A DNA stretch of 64,000 nucleotides from the NCBI RefSeq assembly GCF_003967175.1, contig NZ_AP018553.1, forward strand, positions 806,001-870,000, written 5' to 3'. Position numbers and translations under genes: made by a program. This document shows positions 19,317 to 31,500 of this stretch, one piece after another. Source of the stretch: Sulfodiicoccus acidiphilus. Its GTDB lineage: Archaea; Thermoproteota; Thermoprotei_A; Sulfolobales; Sulfolobaceae. Position 1 is the stretch's first letter. The number at the start of each line of letters is the position of its first letter. Below the pieces are notes generated by a model that saw only the letters and a list, made by a program, of their open reading frames with translations, was not told the origin of the DNA and did not search any database.

Positions 19317-20929
19317 TTAAAGGACGATACTCTTGTAGTCGTGGGACAGCTTAACCTGCACTACCTTTACTCCCTTACTAGTGTTCCCGAAGGTCTCCCT
19401 TAACTCCTTCTCATCGCGTACCTCGATGGCTCCCAACTTGGTCTTTAAGTCGACCTTTGTCTCCACCTGAGTTCTACCAATAGAAGGAAGGTCCGATTTG
19501 GTTAATTCCAAGTAGGAGGTGTTCTCGTCGTCCAACACTAAGATAGTAGACATTGCCCCATTAGAAGCAAGGATCATGTCCATATATCTGAGTACGCCAG
19601 TGAGGTCAGTTATCCCTACCGTTCCCTCAGAACCATCCTCCAAGGCTCCAGCCACTGCTACTCCCCTTTCTAGTAAGGTCTCGCTAGTCACCCAAGTGTA
19701 TGGCTTCTCGATGGGCAGCCTTATGGCATCTATGGTTGGGGCAGTTATATCCAAGAAGATCTTGGAGTAGCCACTCTCTCTCAAGACGTTAAACACATCT
19801 ACTGGCCACAATCCCTCGTGCTGAGGAATATTCTCCTCGTCTCTAAGCTTCCTCAACAGATCAGCACTTCCTCTGTTCACCTTCTCCTTGAACTTCTGTC
19901 TTAAGGCGTTCAGGAGTTCCTTGAGGAAAAGTCCTGTGTCAGCCACCGCTGGAAGTTGGGGTAAGTAGGACTTTCCTACATCTTCTCCGTCAACGTTATT
20001 GTGAATCAAAAGGCCCTTATACTGGAAGGACCACCCTCCTGTACTTAATTGAGGGAAGCTAGTCCCTAAGGCCAGTATGACGTCGGCCTCCGTGCTCAAC
20101 TGAGAACTGGCCCTCGTCCCCATGAGTCCTAGGCCCTCCCCGGCGAAGAGCGGATGAGATGCGGGTATCGATCCCTTGCCCTTTATCGTGGTGACCACAG
20201 GTGCGTCTAAGAGTTCCGCTAGTTCCTGAAGGAGCTGAGCTGCCCCGCTAGTTAGGACGCCGTATCCAGCTACTATTAGGGGTTTCTTAGAGTTACCTAG
20301 AAGCTCCGCGGCCTTAAGTACAGTGTTCTTGTCTGGAGTCTTCTTCTCAGGTCTCTGTTCGCTTCCAGCTAACGGATAGGCCTTAAGTTTGAAGAGGTCC
20401 TCCGCTACTTCCACGTAACCTGGCCTCGGCCTATTGCTCATAACCTCCTTGTAGGTCTTTTCCACCCCTACCGTGATCTCCTCAATGCTAGTTACCCTCT
20501 CCCTACTCTTGGTAATAGGGGATAGTATACCCATAACATCGTCTATAGTCCTCAACTCTCCTATCCTACCCCTTCCATTGTCCCTGTACGACCTTACTGT
20601 GGAGACCAAGAGGAGAGGAACTGAGTCGACGAATGCTTGTGCAATCACATTTACAGCATCCAACAAGGGAGTACCAGGGATCTGAAGGACTACGCCGGCC
20701 TCATTAGTTCGTGAGGCAAATGTGTAGGCCATCAGCACAGTTCCTTTTGGTGTTGGAGAGAACGAGACCTGCATATCATATTCCTTGAGCCTATCCAAGA
20801 TGTAATCAGGTAGCGCGGGAGTTGTGAACACTTTCTTAGTTCCAATTTCCTTCAAAACGTAAGCGAGGGCTTCATCCCCCTCATCTCCTTCCCCACCGTT
20901 TCTTCCTTCCTTTTCAGTCCTTGGCTCAT
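19317..20929 (-). CDS. ThDP-enzyme-fold protein (acetolactate-synthase-like), N-terminal frame break, key residues missing
   Basis: Three-domain pyruvate-oxidase/AHAS layout. However, the activating Glu of the first domain is not visible (it reads SFSPTPKGTVLMAYTFA where HE...G is expected), and the ThDP GDG...NN motif has become VGITDLTG...DDENT. From TTG 20855 the frame is complete, but a better N-terminus (MSQGLKRKEETVGKEMRGDEALAYVL) starts at ATG 20929 if CCCCC at 20876-20880 had one more C. TTTATAAA about 35 nt upstream of ATG 20929 supports that start. It may be a non-catalytic or differently acting ThDP homologue. Confidence 0.75.
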
Positions 20930-21045
20930 GTCAACTCGTTAAGGATCTCCCCTGACAGTTTATAAAGATGGGGGAACTTATCTGGGATTGTTTAAAGATC
21001 TTCACATAAATTTAATTGTGTTGTGAATGGCTCGCTACTTCCAAT

Positions 21046-21561
21046 TCACTTCACAAACTTCGGCAACGTCACTCCCCTCTGTCCCTGGTACTTTCCGCTG
21101 TAGGGTCGCTCTATGGGAGTCAAGGTCTTCGCGAACACCAAGTGGAGGAATCTCGTTCCTGCTCGTAGTTCCACTGGAAAAGCTGAACCCACCACTTCTA
21201 TTGTGAGCTCGCCTTTGAAACCGGCATCAACTATGGTGGGAGGGATGAAGAGCCCCAGCCTAGCGAACGAGGAACGAAGGTTCACGAAAGCCATAACATC
21301 GGTCGGAAGTTCTAAATACTCCTGTGTGGTCAGGAGGACGTGTTCGCTTGGGTTAATCACGAACTCTTCCCCATCTTCAACCTTAAAGAAATTCGAAACG
21401 TCCTCGCCTAGCCTTAATACTCCAGCGTTTACCATCCTCGCTATCTGCTTCCCCACCCTCAAGTCCAGGCCGTTCTCACGTACAGTGTCTTCCGAGAAGG
21501 GTTCGACCTTGATCAGTCCTCGGTCTATGAAGTACTTGAGGTCTCTGTCTCCTAGGATCAT
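21046..21561 (-). CDS. dcd: dCTP deaminase
   Basis: 171 residues from ATG 21561, since the family begins [12 protein letters not shown]; an extension to 21570 is discarded. [10 protein letters not shown] and [13 protein letters not shown] carry the catalytic and substrate-binding residues. It makes dUTP from dCTP for thymidylate synthesis. Complementary to tmk at 35.3 kb, but the two genes are not linked. Confidence 0.93.
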   Translation of the reverse strand: MILGDRDLKYFIDRGLIKVEPFSEDTVRENGLDLRVGKQIARMVNAGVLRLGEDVSNFFKVEDGEEFVINPSEHVLLTTQEYLELPTDVMAFVNLRSSFARLGLFIPPTIVDAGFKGELTIEVVGSAFPVELRAGTRFLHLVFAKTLTPIERPYSGKYQGQRGVTLPKFVK

Positions 21562-21745
21562 TACGGCCAATTTTTACGGCTCAAAGTTTTAAAGTCGTAC
21601 CACACGATATTTCATTGAAGATTATAGCCAAGTGAACGGGTTGAGTGTGACGACTGGTGTGGTGCATCCAAACCCTTGGGAACACTTTTCGTGGCTCAGA
21701 AACTACCAAAAGTTTTTACCGGAAGTGCACGAACATAGTTAAATC

Positions 21746-23605
21746 ATGCACCCAGGCTTAGACCCCACTGGTAAGATAGACGAAAGGACGTTGGTCATGG
21801 GAGTGGACATAGAGCCTGGGTCAAGCCCAAACTCTGTTAGAGAGGCCAAATACTCCGTGGCAATTATAGACGGGAAGGAGCGGGTGGTAACTAAGCTCGA
21901 GGGAGTCCCTACTCCTCGTCTCGTTAGACTAATCTGGGACTACAGGCCGCGCGTCCTAGCCCTGGACAACGTTTTCGAACTTGGAGGAGACGAAAGGGGC
22001 TTCAGGAAAGTAATGGAAATGCTCCCAGACAACTTACAGGTAGTCCAGGTCACATACGTTGACGGGGAATTTCTCGATATTAGGGAAATCGCTAGACGAA
22101 CGGGCATAGAGGTGAGGGGGAAAACTGACCCCTTGGAGACTGCCGTGATAGCTGCCAGGTTGGCCTTAAGGAACGTAGGAACTGGAGTGAAGGTTGTAGA
22201 GAACAGGACCAAGATAATAATTTCAAAATCGAGGAAGTACGGCCCTGGAGGAATGAGTCAAAACAGATTCAAAAGGAGAATAAGAGGGCTCCTACTTCAG
22301 GCTACTAGAGACATAAAGTCGAAGTTAGACGCTCACGGTTTCGACTACGACGTCTTCATCAGGAGATCCAAGTCGGGACTTGAAGGGGCCATGTTCGTTG
22401 TCTATTCTCCACGGGAGGCACTCTATGGTATAGTAAAGAAGGTGAGGACCCACGACCTATCGGTAGACGTGAGACCTGTCTACACAACTAGAGTTAAGTT
22501 CTCTGGGAATAGGAGGAAGAGCGACCGTCCGCTAGTAGTAGGAGTTGATCCTGGGTTGGAGGTGGGAATCTCCGTATTAGACTTACAAGGGGCTCCTGTT
22601 CTTCTCACAACTAAGAGGGCAATAGACAGGGAGGAGATCCTCAGCATTATCTCTCAATATGGCGTTCCAATTTTGGTGGCAACTGACGTTAATCCCGTTC
22701 CAGACGCGGTTAAGAAGATCGCAGCCCAGGTTGGGGCCAGAATTTTCGTCCCTGAGAAATCCATGAGTGTCGAGGAGAAGCAGGAACTGGTGAGCTCCCT
22801 ATGTTCAAGATTCGGACTGAAGGTAGACGATCCTCACGTCAGGGATTCCTTAGCCTGTGCCTTGAGGGCCTACAACGAGATGGAGCACAAGCTGAGGCAA
22901 GTTGAGGGTTACCTCAATAGGCTCGAGCTTGACGTAGATCACGACAGAGTACTGATGTGTGTAGCGATGGGAAATCCGACCATGGAGTGTGTAGAAAGGG
23001 AAATAGAGTCCATGTTAAGCCCCAGCGAAAAGGAGGAGGTAAGGGCTAAGACCGAATCGAAATCCCAGAGGCCCGGCGAGCAGAGGCCTCCCGAGCAAGT
23101 GAGCGAGATGCGAAAGGAGGTCGAACAACTCAGGAAGAGATTGAGAGAAGTCCTTAGGGAGAAGGAGGAGGTCGAATATAGACTAGAAGAGGAAAGAATA
23201 ATGCGGAACAAAGAACTCATGAACGATAGGAGGATTTACAGACTAGCTGGCGAACTCACCATAAGAAACAAAATCGTTACTGAACTCAAAGAAGAGCTGA
23301 ACCAACGAGCCGCGGAAATCCAGCGACTAAAAGAAGTAGTGGATATGTTAGTGAGCGGTAGAGGGAAGATCGTAAGATGCGAGGGTAAAGTACAGTTCTG
23401 TGAGGGTTCGCTGAGGATATTAGGAGATCCTGTGTCGTATAAGGTAGCCGTGTTTGTTGGAGAGGACTACGCCATAGTGGACGAAGGAACCCTTAAGGAT
23501 GCAGAAGTATTAGCGAAGGAGAGGGAGATCGAGGAAGGAAGAAAGATAGACTTAGTCAAGCTCATACTTGACTACAGAAGGGAAAGAAACGAGTCTAAAA
23601 CATAG
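21746..23605 (+). CDS. DUF460 protein: RuvC/RNase H-like domains plus coiled coil
   Basis: 619 residues. An N-terminal RNase H-like module ([23 protein letters not shown]), a second one with [18 protein letters not shown] and acidic residues typical of RuvC/YqgF, a ~100-residue coiled coil (450-550, [27 protein letters not shown]) and a small C-terminal domain. Archaeal DUF460 proteins are predicted nucleases; the substrate is unknown. The TATA-like AGTTTTTACC is near the start. Its last 11 nt overlap the convergent AdoMet synthetase. Confidence 0.82.
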   Translation: MHPGLDPTGKIDERTLVMGVDIEPGSSPNSVREAKYSVAIIDGKERVVTKLEGVPTPRLVRLIWDYRPRVLALDNVFELGGDERGFRKVMEMLPDNLQVVQVTYVDGEFLDIREIARRTGIEVRGKTDPLETAVIAARLALRNVGTGVKVVENRTKIIISKSRKYGPGGMSQNRFKRRIRGLLLQATRDIKSKLDAHGFDYDVFIRRSKSGLEGAMFVVYSPREALYGIVKKVRTHDLSVDVRPVYTTRVKFSGNRRKSDRPLVVGVDPGLEVGISVLDLQGAPVLLTTKRAIDREEILSIISQYGVPILVATDVNPVPDAVKKIAAQVGARIFVPEKSMSVEEKQELVSSLCSRFGLKVDDPHVRDSLACALRAYNEMEHKLRQVEGYLNRLELDVDHDRVLMCVAMGNPTMECVEREIESMLSPSEKEEVRAKTESKSQRPGEQRPPEQVSEMRKEVEQLRKRLREVLREKEEVEYRLEEERIMRNKELMNDRRIYRLAGELTIRNKIVTELKEELNQRAAEIQRLKEVVDMLVSGRGKIVRCEGKVQFCEGSLRILGDPVSYKVAVFVGEDYAIVDEGTLKDAEVLAKEREIEEGRKIDLVKLILDYRRERNESKT

Positions 23606-24809
23606 GGGCGTTTCTCTCCAATATGGTATCGGTCAGCCTCTGGAAGTCGCTTAAAGCTTCATCTACCACGCCTCGTATCTCATTCTTCATGTCCTGTGTG
23701 AGCTTGCCGTCAACCGCAACCGTATCGACGTTCACTATCATGGGGTCATCTATCGGTCTACCAATTTGCCCAAGTACCTCTATCTGAACGGACTTAACTC
23801 CCTTCACCTGTTCAACTATGCGCTTGGCCGCCATATTAGCCAATACGTTGTAGAGCTTTCCAACGTGATTAACTGGATTCTTTCCAGCAGTGGCTTCTAG
23901 AGACATAGGCCTCATAGGCGTTATGAGGCCCGTCGCCCTATTTCCTCTACCGGTCATTCCATCGTCTCCATGTTCGGCGGAGGTACCGGTTACTGTTAGG
24001 TAAAATATACCCTTCTCTGGCCTGTCTCCAGCGTTGATGTGAACCCTCACCGTGTGGTTGGGGGCCAACTGGGATGCTAAGTCTAGAACTTTCTGCTTAA
24101 CCTCCTCCTTAACTGCCATATAGTGGTTAGGGTCTCCAACGAGGGAGGAGATGACGGCCATAGCCACTGTTATATCTATCTCATTACCCTTCCGAAGACC
24201 CATCACTTTCACGTCCTCTCCCACCTCTGGCACCTTTGCCTTGAATTCCTTGCTGTTCAGGATCCTTTCGGTTGTGAAGACCAATCTCTCCAATGTTGAA
24301 AAAGGAGCAAAACCTACACCGAAACTTGTATCGTTTGAGAGAGGAGCGGCTTTCCTGTTGTTAAATATGCCGACCAAATCGGCAGAGCCCTTCCCAATCT
24401 TGTAGTCTATTATCACGTGTTTCTCTGAATCAAGATACCTGAAGTTCTCCTTTAGCCAGTTTCTGACGCTCTCGATCACAATCCTACCTATGGGAACGCT
24501 CTCTGTACCTTCCTGTGTCTTAACTTCGGTAGTGGCCCTGCCAGAGACCACTATATATATTGGGTGGATGACGTCTCCACCTCCGAACCTTGGAGCTGCT
24601 TGTCCCCCGACTAATAGCGTTTTGTCTAAATTGTGATGAAGAATAGTTCCGAACCTCTTAAGGTAGTATAGGGAGAGTTCCCTGCTGGCCTCCTCGGAGG
24701 CCGAGTCAGCGACGTAGTCTGGATGACCAATTCCCTTACGCTCGACTAGCTCTACCTCGAGAGCATCCACATCCTGGCGCCGACTCTCTTGCACGTTAAT
24801 GTTCTTCAT
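23595..24809 (-). CDS. mat: S-adenosylmethionine synthetase, archaeal type
   Basis: 404 residues, the standard archaeal length. Key stretches are [52 protein letters not shown] and [17 protein letters not shown]. It makes AdoMet from methionine and ATP. Convergent with the DUF460 gene; the LSm gene lies 31 nt upstream on the same strand. Confidence 0.95.
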   Translation of the reverse strand: MKNINVQESRRQDVDALEVELVERKGIGHPDYVADSASEEASRELSLYYLKRFGTILHHNLDKTLLVGGQAAPRFGGGDVIHPIYIVVSGRATTEVKTQEGTESVPIGRIVIESVRNWLKENFRYLDSEKHVIIDYKIGKGSADLVGIFNNRKAAPLSNDTSFGVGFAPFSTLERLVFTTERILNSKEFKAKVPEVGEDVKVMGLRKGNEIDITVAMAVISSLVGDPNHYMAVKEEVKQKVLDLASQLAPNHTVRVHINAGDRPEKGIFYLTVTGTSAEHGDDGMTGRGNRATGLITPMRPMSLEATAGKNPVNHVGKLYNVLANMAAKRIVEQVKGVKSVQIEVLGQIGRPIDDPMIVNVDTVAVDGKLTQDMKNEIRGVVDEALSDFQRLTDTILERNAPMF

Positions 24810-24840
24810 GGTGATTCACGAGGATCCGTACTATCGCTTT

Positions 24841-25116
24841 TTATAGTTTGCTTCCTTCTTTCCCAGCGACTGTTTCATAATCTATGCTCACGAATAATAT
24901 GTTACTACCTCTTATTAAGACGTGCCCGTACTTCGTGACTACCTCGTTACTGTTCTCCCTCACTTCGCTACAGTCCTTAAGTACTAAGTTCATCGTCCCA
25001 TCACTCTGATCGAGTCTGCCTACGTACTCTGAGCCGTCCTTGAGCTTCACCAAGACTAACTTGTTAGTGGCCATCTTAAGGCTCTTTAACGGATTCTCCA
25101 CCTTCGCCTGCAACAT
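24841..25116 (-). CDS. Sm-like archaeal protein (LSm/SmAP)
   Basis: 91 residues with both Sm motifs: [29 protein letters not shown] and [12 protein letters not shown]. LSm rings bind U-rich RNA; in Sulfolobales they associate with tRNA precursors and small RNAs. Probably cotranscribed with mat. Confidence 0.92.
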   Translation of the reverse strand: MLQAKVENPLKSLKMATNKLVLVKLKDGSEYVGRLDQSDGTMNLVLKDCSEVRENSNEVVTKYGHVLIRGSNILFVSIDYETVAGKEGSKL

Positions 25117-25154
25117 GTATCAGCCTTTACGAAGTTAACCTATCGTTCTACCCC

Positions 25155-25285
25155 TATTTAACTTTGTGGGAACTGACTTCCTCCCCGCCCTGAAAGAGTG
25201 AGGGTTTACAAAGTCGGGAGTTGAGGGGGCGTAAAGCCTCGCCCTTCACGGCGGGGACGGATAGCCCCCTCATATTTATACTTCT
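25155..25285. mobile_element. composite of two IS right ends
   Basis: Begins with CTGACTTCCTCCCCGCCCTGAAAG (end type A) and continues into GTTGAGGGGGCGTAAAGCCTCGCCCTTCACGGCGGGGA (end type B, opposite sense). The strong hairpin CCTCGCC...GGCGGGG is typical of TnpB-element right ends. No coding capacity. Confidence 0.5.
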
Positions 25286-25308
25286 TTGTGAAATTTCTCT
25301 TAGTGGTA

Positions 25309-25557
25309 CTAACGACGCTCCTCCCCAGCTCGATCGAGTGCTTGACGAAACTGAGGGAGGAGCAAGCAGCGGCTTCAATTTCCTTTAAGGGACTAGACGT
25401 AATGGGTGAAAGTCCCCTCCTCTTCAAATGGGAGTGGATCTCTGATCCACTCGACTGCCCACCAAACGAGACATGTAAACCCGAATCAATGGTGGGAACG
25501 ATGAACCCTCTGGGAGGGAACCCTCGTCCCTTCCAGGGCGGGGAGGAAGTCAGCTCC
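25309..25557 (+). mobile_element. MITE-like TnpB-derived element, copy 3
   Basis: Best preserved copy. It runs CTCCTCCCCAGCTCGATCGAG...CTGAGGGAGGAG, GACTGCCCACCAAACGAG, GTAAACCCGAATC, GGTGGGAACGATGAACCC, CCTTCCAGGGCGGGGAGGAAGTCAGCTC. The last ~45 bp match the right end of relic 3 (25969-26030, inverted), which identifies the parent family. Confidence 0.7.
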
Positions 25558-25559
25558 TA

Positions 25560-25750
25560 GAACGCCCATCTTGAATAAGTCCTTATGCCGCTTCCCCATT
25601 TGGGTTTTTAATCTCTTTTCCTTAAATAGCCAGAAAAGGACGAAACGTAAAGCTTTCGCGCAGTCATTTAATAAGGCTAGGAGGAGATCTGATAGGGCCA
25701 TCTTCATGGAACATTAGTTCTGATCGCTTCAATTCTTATAACTATTAATT
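25560..25750 (-). pseudogene. tnpB: TnpB N-terminal fragment
   Basis: The minus-strand frame MKMALSDLLLALLNDCAKALRF...WLFKEKRLKTQ resembles the N-terminal end of the same TnpB family, and its nucleotide sequence matches 18960-19090 (GAAACGTAAAGCTTTCGCG...GGAGATCTGATAGGG). Nothing downstream of it survives. Confidence 0.6.
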
Positions 25751-25963
25751 GAATTTTAGAAAAAAGAATATTTAAATCTATAAGAGAGGCCATCTCCTTC
25801 TCAAAGAGGCTAGACTCTTTGCTCCCCCTTCTCGTCCCGAAGAGTTCTTTTATAGGAGAGTTCTTGTCTCCCTCTAAGTCCTTGCTTACGTCAGGACGGC
25901 TGAAGAACTGACCTCCATCTCACCCTAAACGGTAGATCAAAGCACATTATTTCATAACTGACC

Positions 25964-27360
<1,397 letters not shown>

Positions 27361-27400
27361 AGTCTTCTTTTTGAGGCTTTTGAACTCTAACAGAGTGCTC

Positions 27401-27679
27401 ATGGAACTGATAGTGACAGATCCGGAAGGGATATACAGAACGTCTTATGCGTTAGCCTCCATGACTAGAATAAACATTGTGAAAATGGTGAGTTTGAGGC
27501 CGATGAGCGTCACTGAAATAAGTGAAGCCCTCAGGCTTACTAAGGGGAACGTTAGTAATCAGATCGCATCTTTGGAGGAAGCTGGATTACTGCAAGCTTC
27601 GTTCGAGAATGGCGTCAAAGGTGTCAGGAAGTTACTTAAAAATAGGTACGAGAAGATAGTTCTCGTTCTCACCGAATGA
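27401..27679 (+). CDS. winged-helix (ArsR-like) transcriptional regulator
   Basis: 92 residues from ATG 27401, since the upstream in-frame part overlaps TnpB relic 3. Winged HTH: SVTEISEALRLTKGNVSNQIASLEEAGLLQASFENGVKGVRKLLK. No Cys pair for metal sensing. The first ~25 residues resemble single-domain archaeal ArsR proteins. The target is unknown and no neighbour is cotranscribed. Confidence 0.75.
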   Translation: MELIVTDPEGIYRTSYALASMTRINIVKMVSLRPMSVTEISEALRLTKGNVSNQIASLEEAGLLQASFENGVKGVRKLLKNRYEKIVLVLTE

Positions 27680-27699
27680 GTTGCACGCGCTAGAGGGAG

Positions 27700-27845
27700 G
27701 AGTTCCAATGACCCCTTCCTGTGAGCTAGAATCTACCTCGGTCGACCCATCTTGACACTAGCTAGGAAGCATCTAGGAGCGCCTAAGCGGCGGCACACTC
27801 CACACTCACACCTAGGAGCCCTCTCTAGCCGAAGGGGTCACCTCA
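27700..27845 (-). ncRNA. candidate structured RNA or bidirectional terminator structure
   Basis: The convergent gap between the HTH gene and pyrG contains a long hairpin: arms GACCCCTTC (27710-27718)/GAAGGGGTC (27831-27839) and GCTAGA (27725-27730)/TCTAGC (27824-27829) enclose about 90 nt, within which CGCC-TAAGC-GGCG and GGAG/CTCC can pair. A/T boxes around 27851-27868 would place a minus-strand start near 27840. No known RNA family recognised. Confidence 0.4.
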
Positions 27846-27988
27846 ACGTCCATAAAGCCTCCATATTTACAATAAAGCTAGAAACTTAGCCAACTGAGTA
27901 CTCCACCGTTGTGAAGAGGGTGTTTATAGCGAGGAAAACGGCCTCGTTAAATCACGAAGGGCCAACCGTCCTTTGAAACTCTGGGTAT

Positions 27989-29623
27989 CTAGGGAAGGGT
28001 AGTAATTGGAACCGCTTGTGCACTAACCTCCAAACCGGCGGCTGCCGCTAGAAACGCCATATAAATAGGAGAAGGCCTGAGAGGCCTGCTCTTGTACTCT
28101 GGATGAGGCTGAGTTCCCACAAAGAACCTGTGTCCCTTGAGCTCGACGAATTCCACAAGTCCCTCGTCGCTCACTCCAGATACAACTAACCCAGCCTTCT
28201 CTAACGCATCCACATACTCTGGGTTGACTTCATACCTGTGCCTATGTCTCTCGTCGACGACGCTAGTCCCATAAATTGCACGCATCAACGTACCATCCTT
28301 AATGTAAATTTTCTGCCCTCCTAACCTCATGGTTCCACCCATTCCTCTAGTTGGCTTATGACCCTCTAGTACGGTCACCACTGGATGTGGTGTGTTTGGG
28401 TCCACTTCAGTGGTGTGAGCCCCTTTAAGTCCTAAAACGTCTCTAGCGAACTCGACAACAGCGAGCTGGAAGCCGTAACATATTCCTAGAAAGGGAATAT
28501 TGTTCTCTCTAGCGAATCTTACAGCTCTTATCTTCCCCTCCACTCCTCGGGAACCAAAGCCTGGTAGAACCATTAAACCTTCCGAGTTCTCCAGTAGCGA
28601 GAGTTTTTCCTCTCCCCCCTCCAACTCCTCGGCCTCCACCCACTTTATCTTGGGCTTGACGTTTAGGGCTACTCCAGCGTGGTAGAGCGCTTCCCTTATG
28701 CTTATATAACTGTCCTTGAGCTTGACATATTTACCCACCAAGGTGAGATCGACTTCCCTTGATGAGTTCTTCATCCTTTTTACAAAATCCTCGAGCGGGT
28801 TACTTCCCTCCTTCCTGGGGCTTATCCCAAGTCTGGAGAGGACTCCCTTATGAAGTCCTTGTTGCTGGAGTATAGAGGGGACCTCGTAGGCCGTGTCCAC
28901 GTCGTAACTGGAGAAGACTAGCTCAGGTCTAACGTTAGTGAAAAGAGCTATCTTCCTTCTACTTTCCTCGTCAAGCGGAACCTCTGCCCTAGCCACAACT
29001 ATATCAGGTTGTATCCCTATCCTACGGAGTTCCTGCACGCTGTGTTGAAGAGGCTTAGTCTTCAATTCTCCCGTAGCCTTCAGATGTTCGACTAGCGCAA
29101 CATGGACGAAGACTACGCCCCCCTCGTCCTCAAGCTTCATCTGTCTCACTGCTTCGAGGAAGGGAAGGCTCTCTATATCGCCTACCGTACCTCCTATCTC
29201 CACTATGGTAACTTCCGCGTCGGCCATCTCAGCAGCCCTGTGTATCATCGACTTTATCTCATCAGTGACGTGAGGAATTATCTGGACCGTCTGACCGAGA
29301 TACTTACCTTCCCTCTCCTTTCTTATAACCTCGAAGTACACCTTTCCGGCCGTGACGTTGTTGTACTTCGACATGTCTATTCCGACGAACCTCTCGTAGT
29401 GTCCCAGATCTAGATCGGTCTCAGCGCCGTCTTCTGTGACGAAGACTTCGCCGTGCATGTAGGGATTCATGGTCCCAGCGTCTACGTTTATGTAAGGATC
29501 AACCTTAACGAGAGATACCTTCAAACCCATCTCCTTAAGAAGTAGACCTAGTGATGCTGAAACCGTCCCCTTCCCCACGCTCGATAGCACTCCACCAGTG
29601 ACCACTATGTACTTACCTCTCAC
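27989..29623 (-). CDS. pyrG: CTP synthase
   Basis: 544 residues from GTG 29623. Synthetase domain with [20 protein letters not shown], then a class I glutamine amidotransferase with the nucleophile in [11 protein letters not shown] and [18 protein letters not shown] toward the end. It converts UTP to CTP. A perfect inverted repeat overlaps its probable transcription start. Confidence 0.95.
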   Translation of the reverse strand: MRGKYIVVTGGVLSSVGKGTVSASLGLLLKEMGLKVSLVKVDPYINVDAGTMNPYMHGEVFVTEDGAETDLDLGHYERFVGIDMSKYNNVTAGKVYFEVIRKEREGKYLGQTVQIIPHVTDEIKSMIHRAAEMADAEVTIVEIGGTVGDIESLPFLEAVRQMKLEDEGGVVFVHVALVEHLKATGELKTKPLQHSVQELRRIGIQPDIVVARAEVPLDEESRRKIALFTNVRPELVFSSYDVDTAYEVPSILQQQGLHKGVLSRLGISPRKEGSNPLEDFVKRMKNSSREVDLTLVGKYVKLKDSYISIREALYHAGVALNVKPKIKWVEAEELEGGEEKLSLLENSEGLMVLPGFGSRGVEGKIRAVRFARENNIPFLGICYGFQLAVVEFARDVLGLKGAHTTEVDPNTPHPVVTVLEGHKPTRGMGGTMRLGGQKIYIKDGTLMRAIYGTSVVDERHRHRYEVNPEYVDALEKAGLVVSGVSDEGLVEFVELKGHRFFVGTQPHPEYKSRPLRPSPIYMAFLAAAAGLEVSAQAVPITTLP

Positions 29624-29632
29624 CTATAGGCT

Positions 29633-29670
29633 CACAGTAACAGAATTACTGTGTGTGCCATTAAAAAGTC
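29633..29670 (-). promoter_or_regulatory. pyrG promoter with perfect palindrome
   Basis: CACAGTAA-CAGAA-TTACTGTG (29633-29653) lies just upstream of the pyrG GTG, with a TATA-like CTTTTTAATGG farther out near 29660-29670. A repressor bound there would cover the start site. No regulator is identified. Confidence 0.5.
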
Positions 29671-30388
29671 TAGCTAGGTGAGTAAGACGTTTACGCCACT
29701 AGAGAGCTACATAGGTCTGACAAGCATTGTTAGCACGTTTTGAAACCATGAGAATATTTTTATATCAGTTTCTGGATTTACACAGCCAGTTTTCACCATC
29801 CCCACTCAAAGATAGGGGTGGAGGTACGAATCCCACCCCGTCGGGCTCCAGATATCCTGCAATTTAGTCACAATTAAGGCGATCAAGCCTTATATGGATG
29901 TGAAGCGGGATTGAATTCTTCTTAATGAAACTACTTTTACTGCCCTCGCCACCCTCTGGCTCTACACGGTGCTTAAAGAGGCTGAGTAGCAGGATCGATT
30001 TCCCTACTACGGTCTAAGGCTCCTCTAGGGTGGTTCCCACCGTATGTCCGAGGTTACGTTCAGATGGGAGGAACGAATGGGGAGAACCTCCACTTGAAAG
30101 GTAAGAAGTGGAGTCCCAGGGGGGTTCCTCCGGACTCCTGAGGTGCTCGAGTTACTTCGCCAGTTCCTCCGTGGAGTTGGTGGAGAGATGGCGCCGAGGG
30201 AAAATGGCCGGAAAGTAGTTCAAACTTCACAGTAAGGGTTAGTCCCTGTCGGAGGAGTTTCACGGCCTTTGAATCTCTCTGTTTTTAACACATTGCGGCA
30301 CTTGACACGACGAGGCCTCCTCCACCCACACGTGGAGTCCCGCTCCATCAAGACGATTCGATCTCCCTGGGATTATCTAAGGTATGTG
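29671..30388. other. gene-free stretch with hairpins
   Basis: No coding frame I believe. Visible: TATA-like TTTTTATATC at 29757-29766; hairpin GGGGTGG-11 nt-CCACCCC at about 29814-29839; hairpin GGTGG-TTC-CCACC near 30030; and CTCCACTT-10 nt-AAGTGGAG near 30090. The later part may be the right end of an unidentified insertion sequence. Confidence 0.45.
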
Positions 30389-31051
30389 CTACTCGAGAAG
30401 GAGAATCCACCTATGTTTGGTAGAGTCAAATATTGCGACAGCATAGTTCTTCAGCTTCTCGAACAACTTATACTCGTTTGGTCTGAGTTTCTTCTGAGCC
30501 TCCTCCATGTCTTCAGTGGTGATCGTGGACAACTTCTCCTTGAACTCCCTTAGGAACTCTTGATCTATTGCTATCCTTTCCGTTTCTGTAGTTATTATCT
30601 TGGCTCCTTCCTTATCTAATTTACTAAAGAAAGCATCAGGACTCCTCAACCTAAGTTCGCTCTCGAAGAGTACTCCTCTCTCTTTCAATATATCCATCGC
30701 TGTCTTACGTTGATCTTCCTGTCTCTGCTGCTGTTGGGTCCTAGTCTCCTGTTGTTTTTGAGGCTTCTGCTCTTCTGACCCCGCTACCCTCTCCTCTAAT
30801 GCTGTCACCCTCCTAGCTAGGTCGTCTATCTTTCCGGTGAAGGGGTTGAGGACGTCTTGTAGCTTTCTTTCTAGTCTTTGAGCTATAGCATTACTGATGG
30901 CGTTAATGTCAACTCCCTTCTCCGTCTGCTCTTGTCTTCCAAATAATGCTGTTCTGACGTAGTCAGAAACTAGAGCATATCCCTCTGATCTCGCCCTCTC
31001 CTCCAACTCCTTATATTCGTCTTCTGTAAGTTTCAGCGTCAGGTACTTCAA
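30389..31051 (-). CDS. ribbon-helix-helix/coiled-coil protein
   Basis: 220 residues from TTG 31051, where the conserved-looking KYLTLKLTEDEYKELEERARSEGYALVSDYVRTAL (CopG-like fold) begins; an open extension to 31105 looks non-native. Then a coiled coil (GKIDDLARRVTALEERVA), a Gln-rich linker of ~20 residues and a C-terminal alpha/beta or winged domain. Probably a DNA-binding architectural or regulatory protein of Sulfolobales; function unknown. Confidence 0.7.
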   Translation of the reverse strand: MKYLTLKLTEDEYKELEERARSEGYALVSDYVRTALFGRQEQTEKGVDINAISNAIAQRLERKLQDVLNPFTGKIDDLARRVTALEERVAGSEEQKPQKQQETRTQQQQRQEDQRKTAMDILKERGVLFESELRLRSPDAFFSKLDKEGAKIITTETERIAIDQEFLREFKEKLSTITTEDMEEAQKKLRPNEYKLFEKLKNYAVAIFDSTKHRWILLLE

Positions 31052-31117
31052 GAGCTCCCACTTTACATTAATATTCCCCAGTTTTAAGCATGGAGGAAGA
31101 GCCACGTCGCTGGAGGT

Positions 31118-31440
31118 CTATAATAGAAGGGAGAAGGGTCTAAGTGAACTACCCCGCCCTCGCGGACGGGGCATCTCCCGGTGGGGATTTCCTGCTTCCC
31201 GGAGGGACCTAGATCCCCTTACGTAGCGGAGGTTCGGTGGAACCTTTCTGTGAACAGTACGGAAGGGGGGTCGCGGAGGGTTTCCTCTCCACGGGCGTGA
31301 GTTCCCCCAGTCCAGAGGGTGCGACCCAGCTCTCACAGTAGAGGTCGTAGAAATAGTATTTTGACAACCGTAAAGAGGTTTACATAAGGGGGCTGTCCGT
31401 CCCCACGGAAGGGGACTTTCGCCCCCTCAACCTCCGTTAA
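31118..31440 (-). mobile_element. TnpB C-terminal remnant and IS right end
   Basis: The minus strand near 31340-31140 reads YCESWVAPSGLGELTPVERKPS then, in broken frames, PPGSRKSPPGDAPSARAG, a typical tail of a different TnpB lineage. The hairpin CCCCGCCCTCGCGGACGGGGC is at about 31151. A type B right end (GACTTTCGCCCCCTCAACC) follows at 31405-31430. This accounts for the gap between the RHH and PDO genes. Confidence 0.55.
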
Positions 31441-31500
31441 GTTAATTTGACCCATAAACCAACGTAACCTAAAACTCGAAAACATGATCTTTACGTGTGA

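Noticed and set aside
25288-25560. 90-codon plus-strand frame
   Set aside because: It is the reading of MITE-like copy 3 across its internal deletion; the other copies do not keep it open.
29790-29850. tRNA gene or tRNA fragment
   Set aside because: A T-arm-like stretch (GGTACGAATCC) lies after a possible CAA loop, but the T loop is wrong, there is no D arm and no acceptor partner. It is a plain hairpin.
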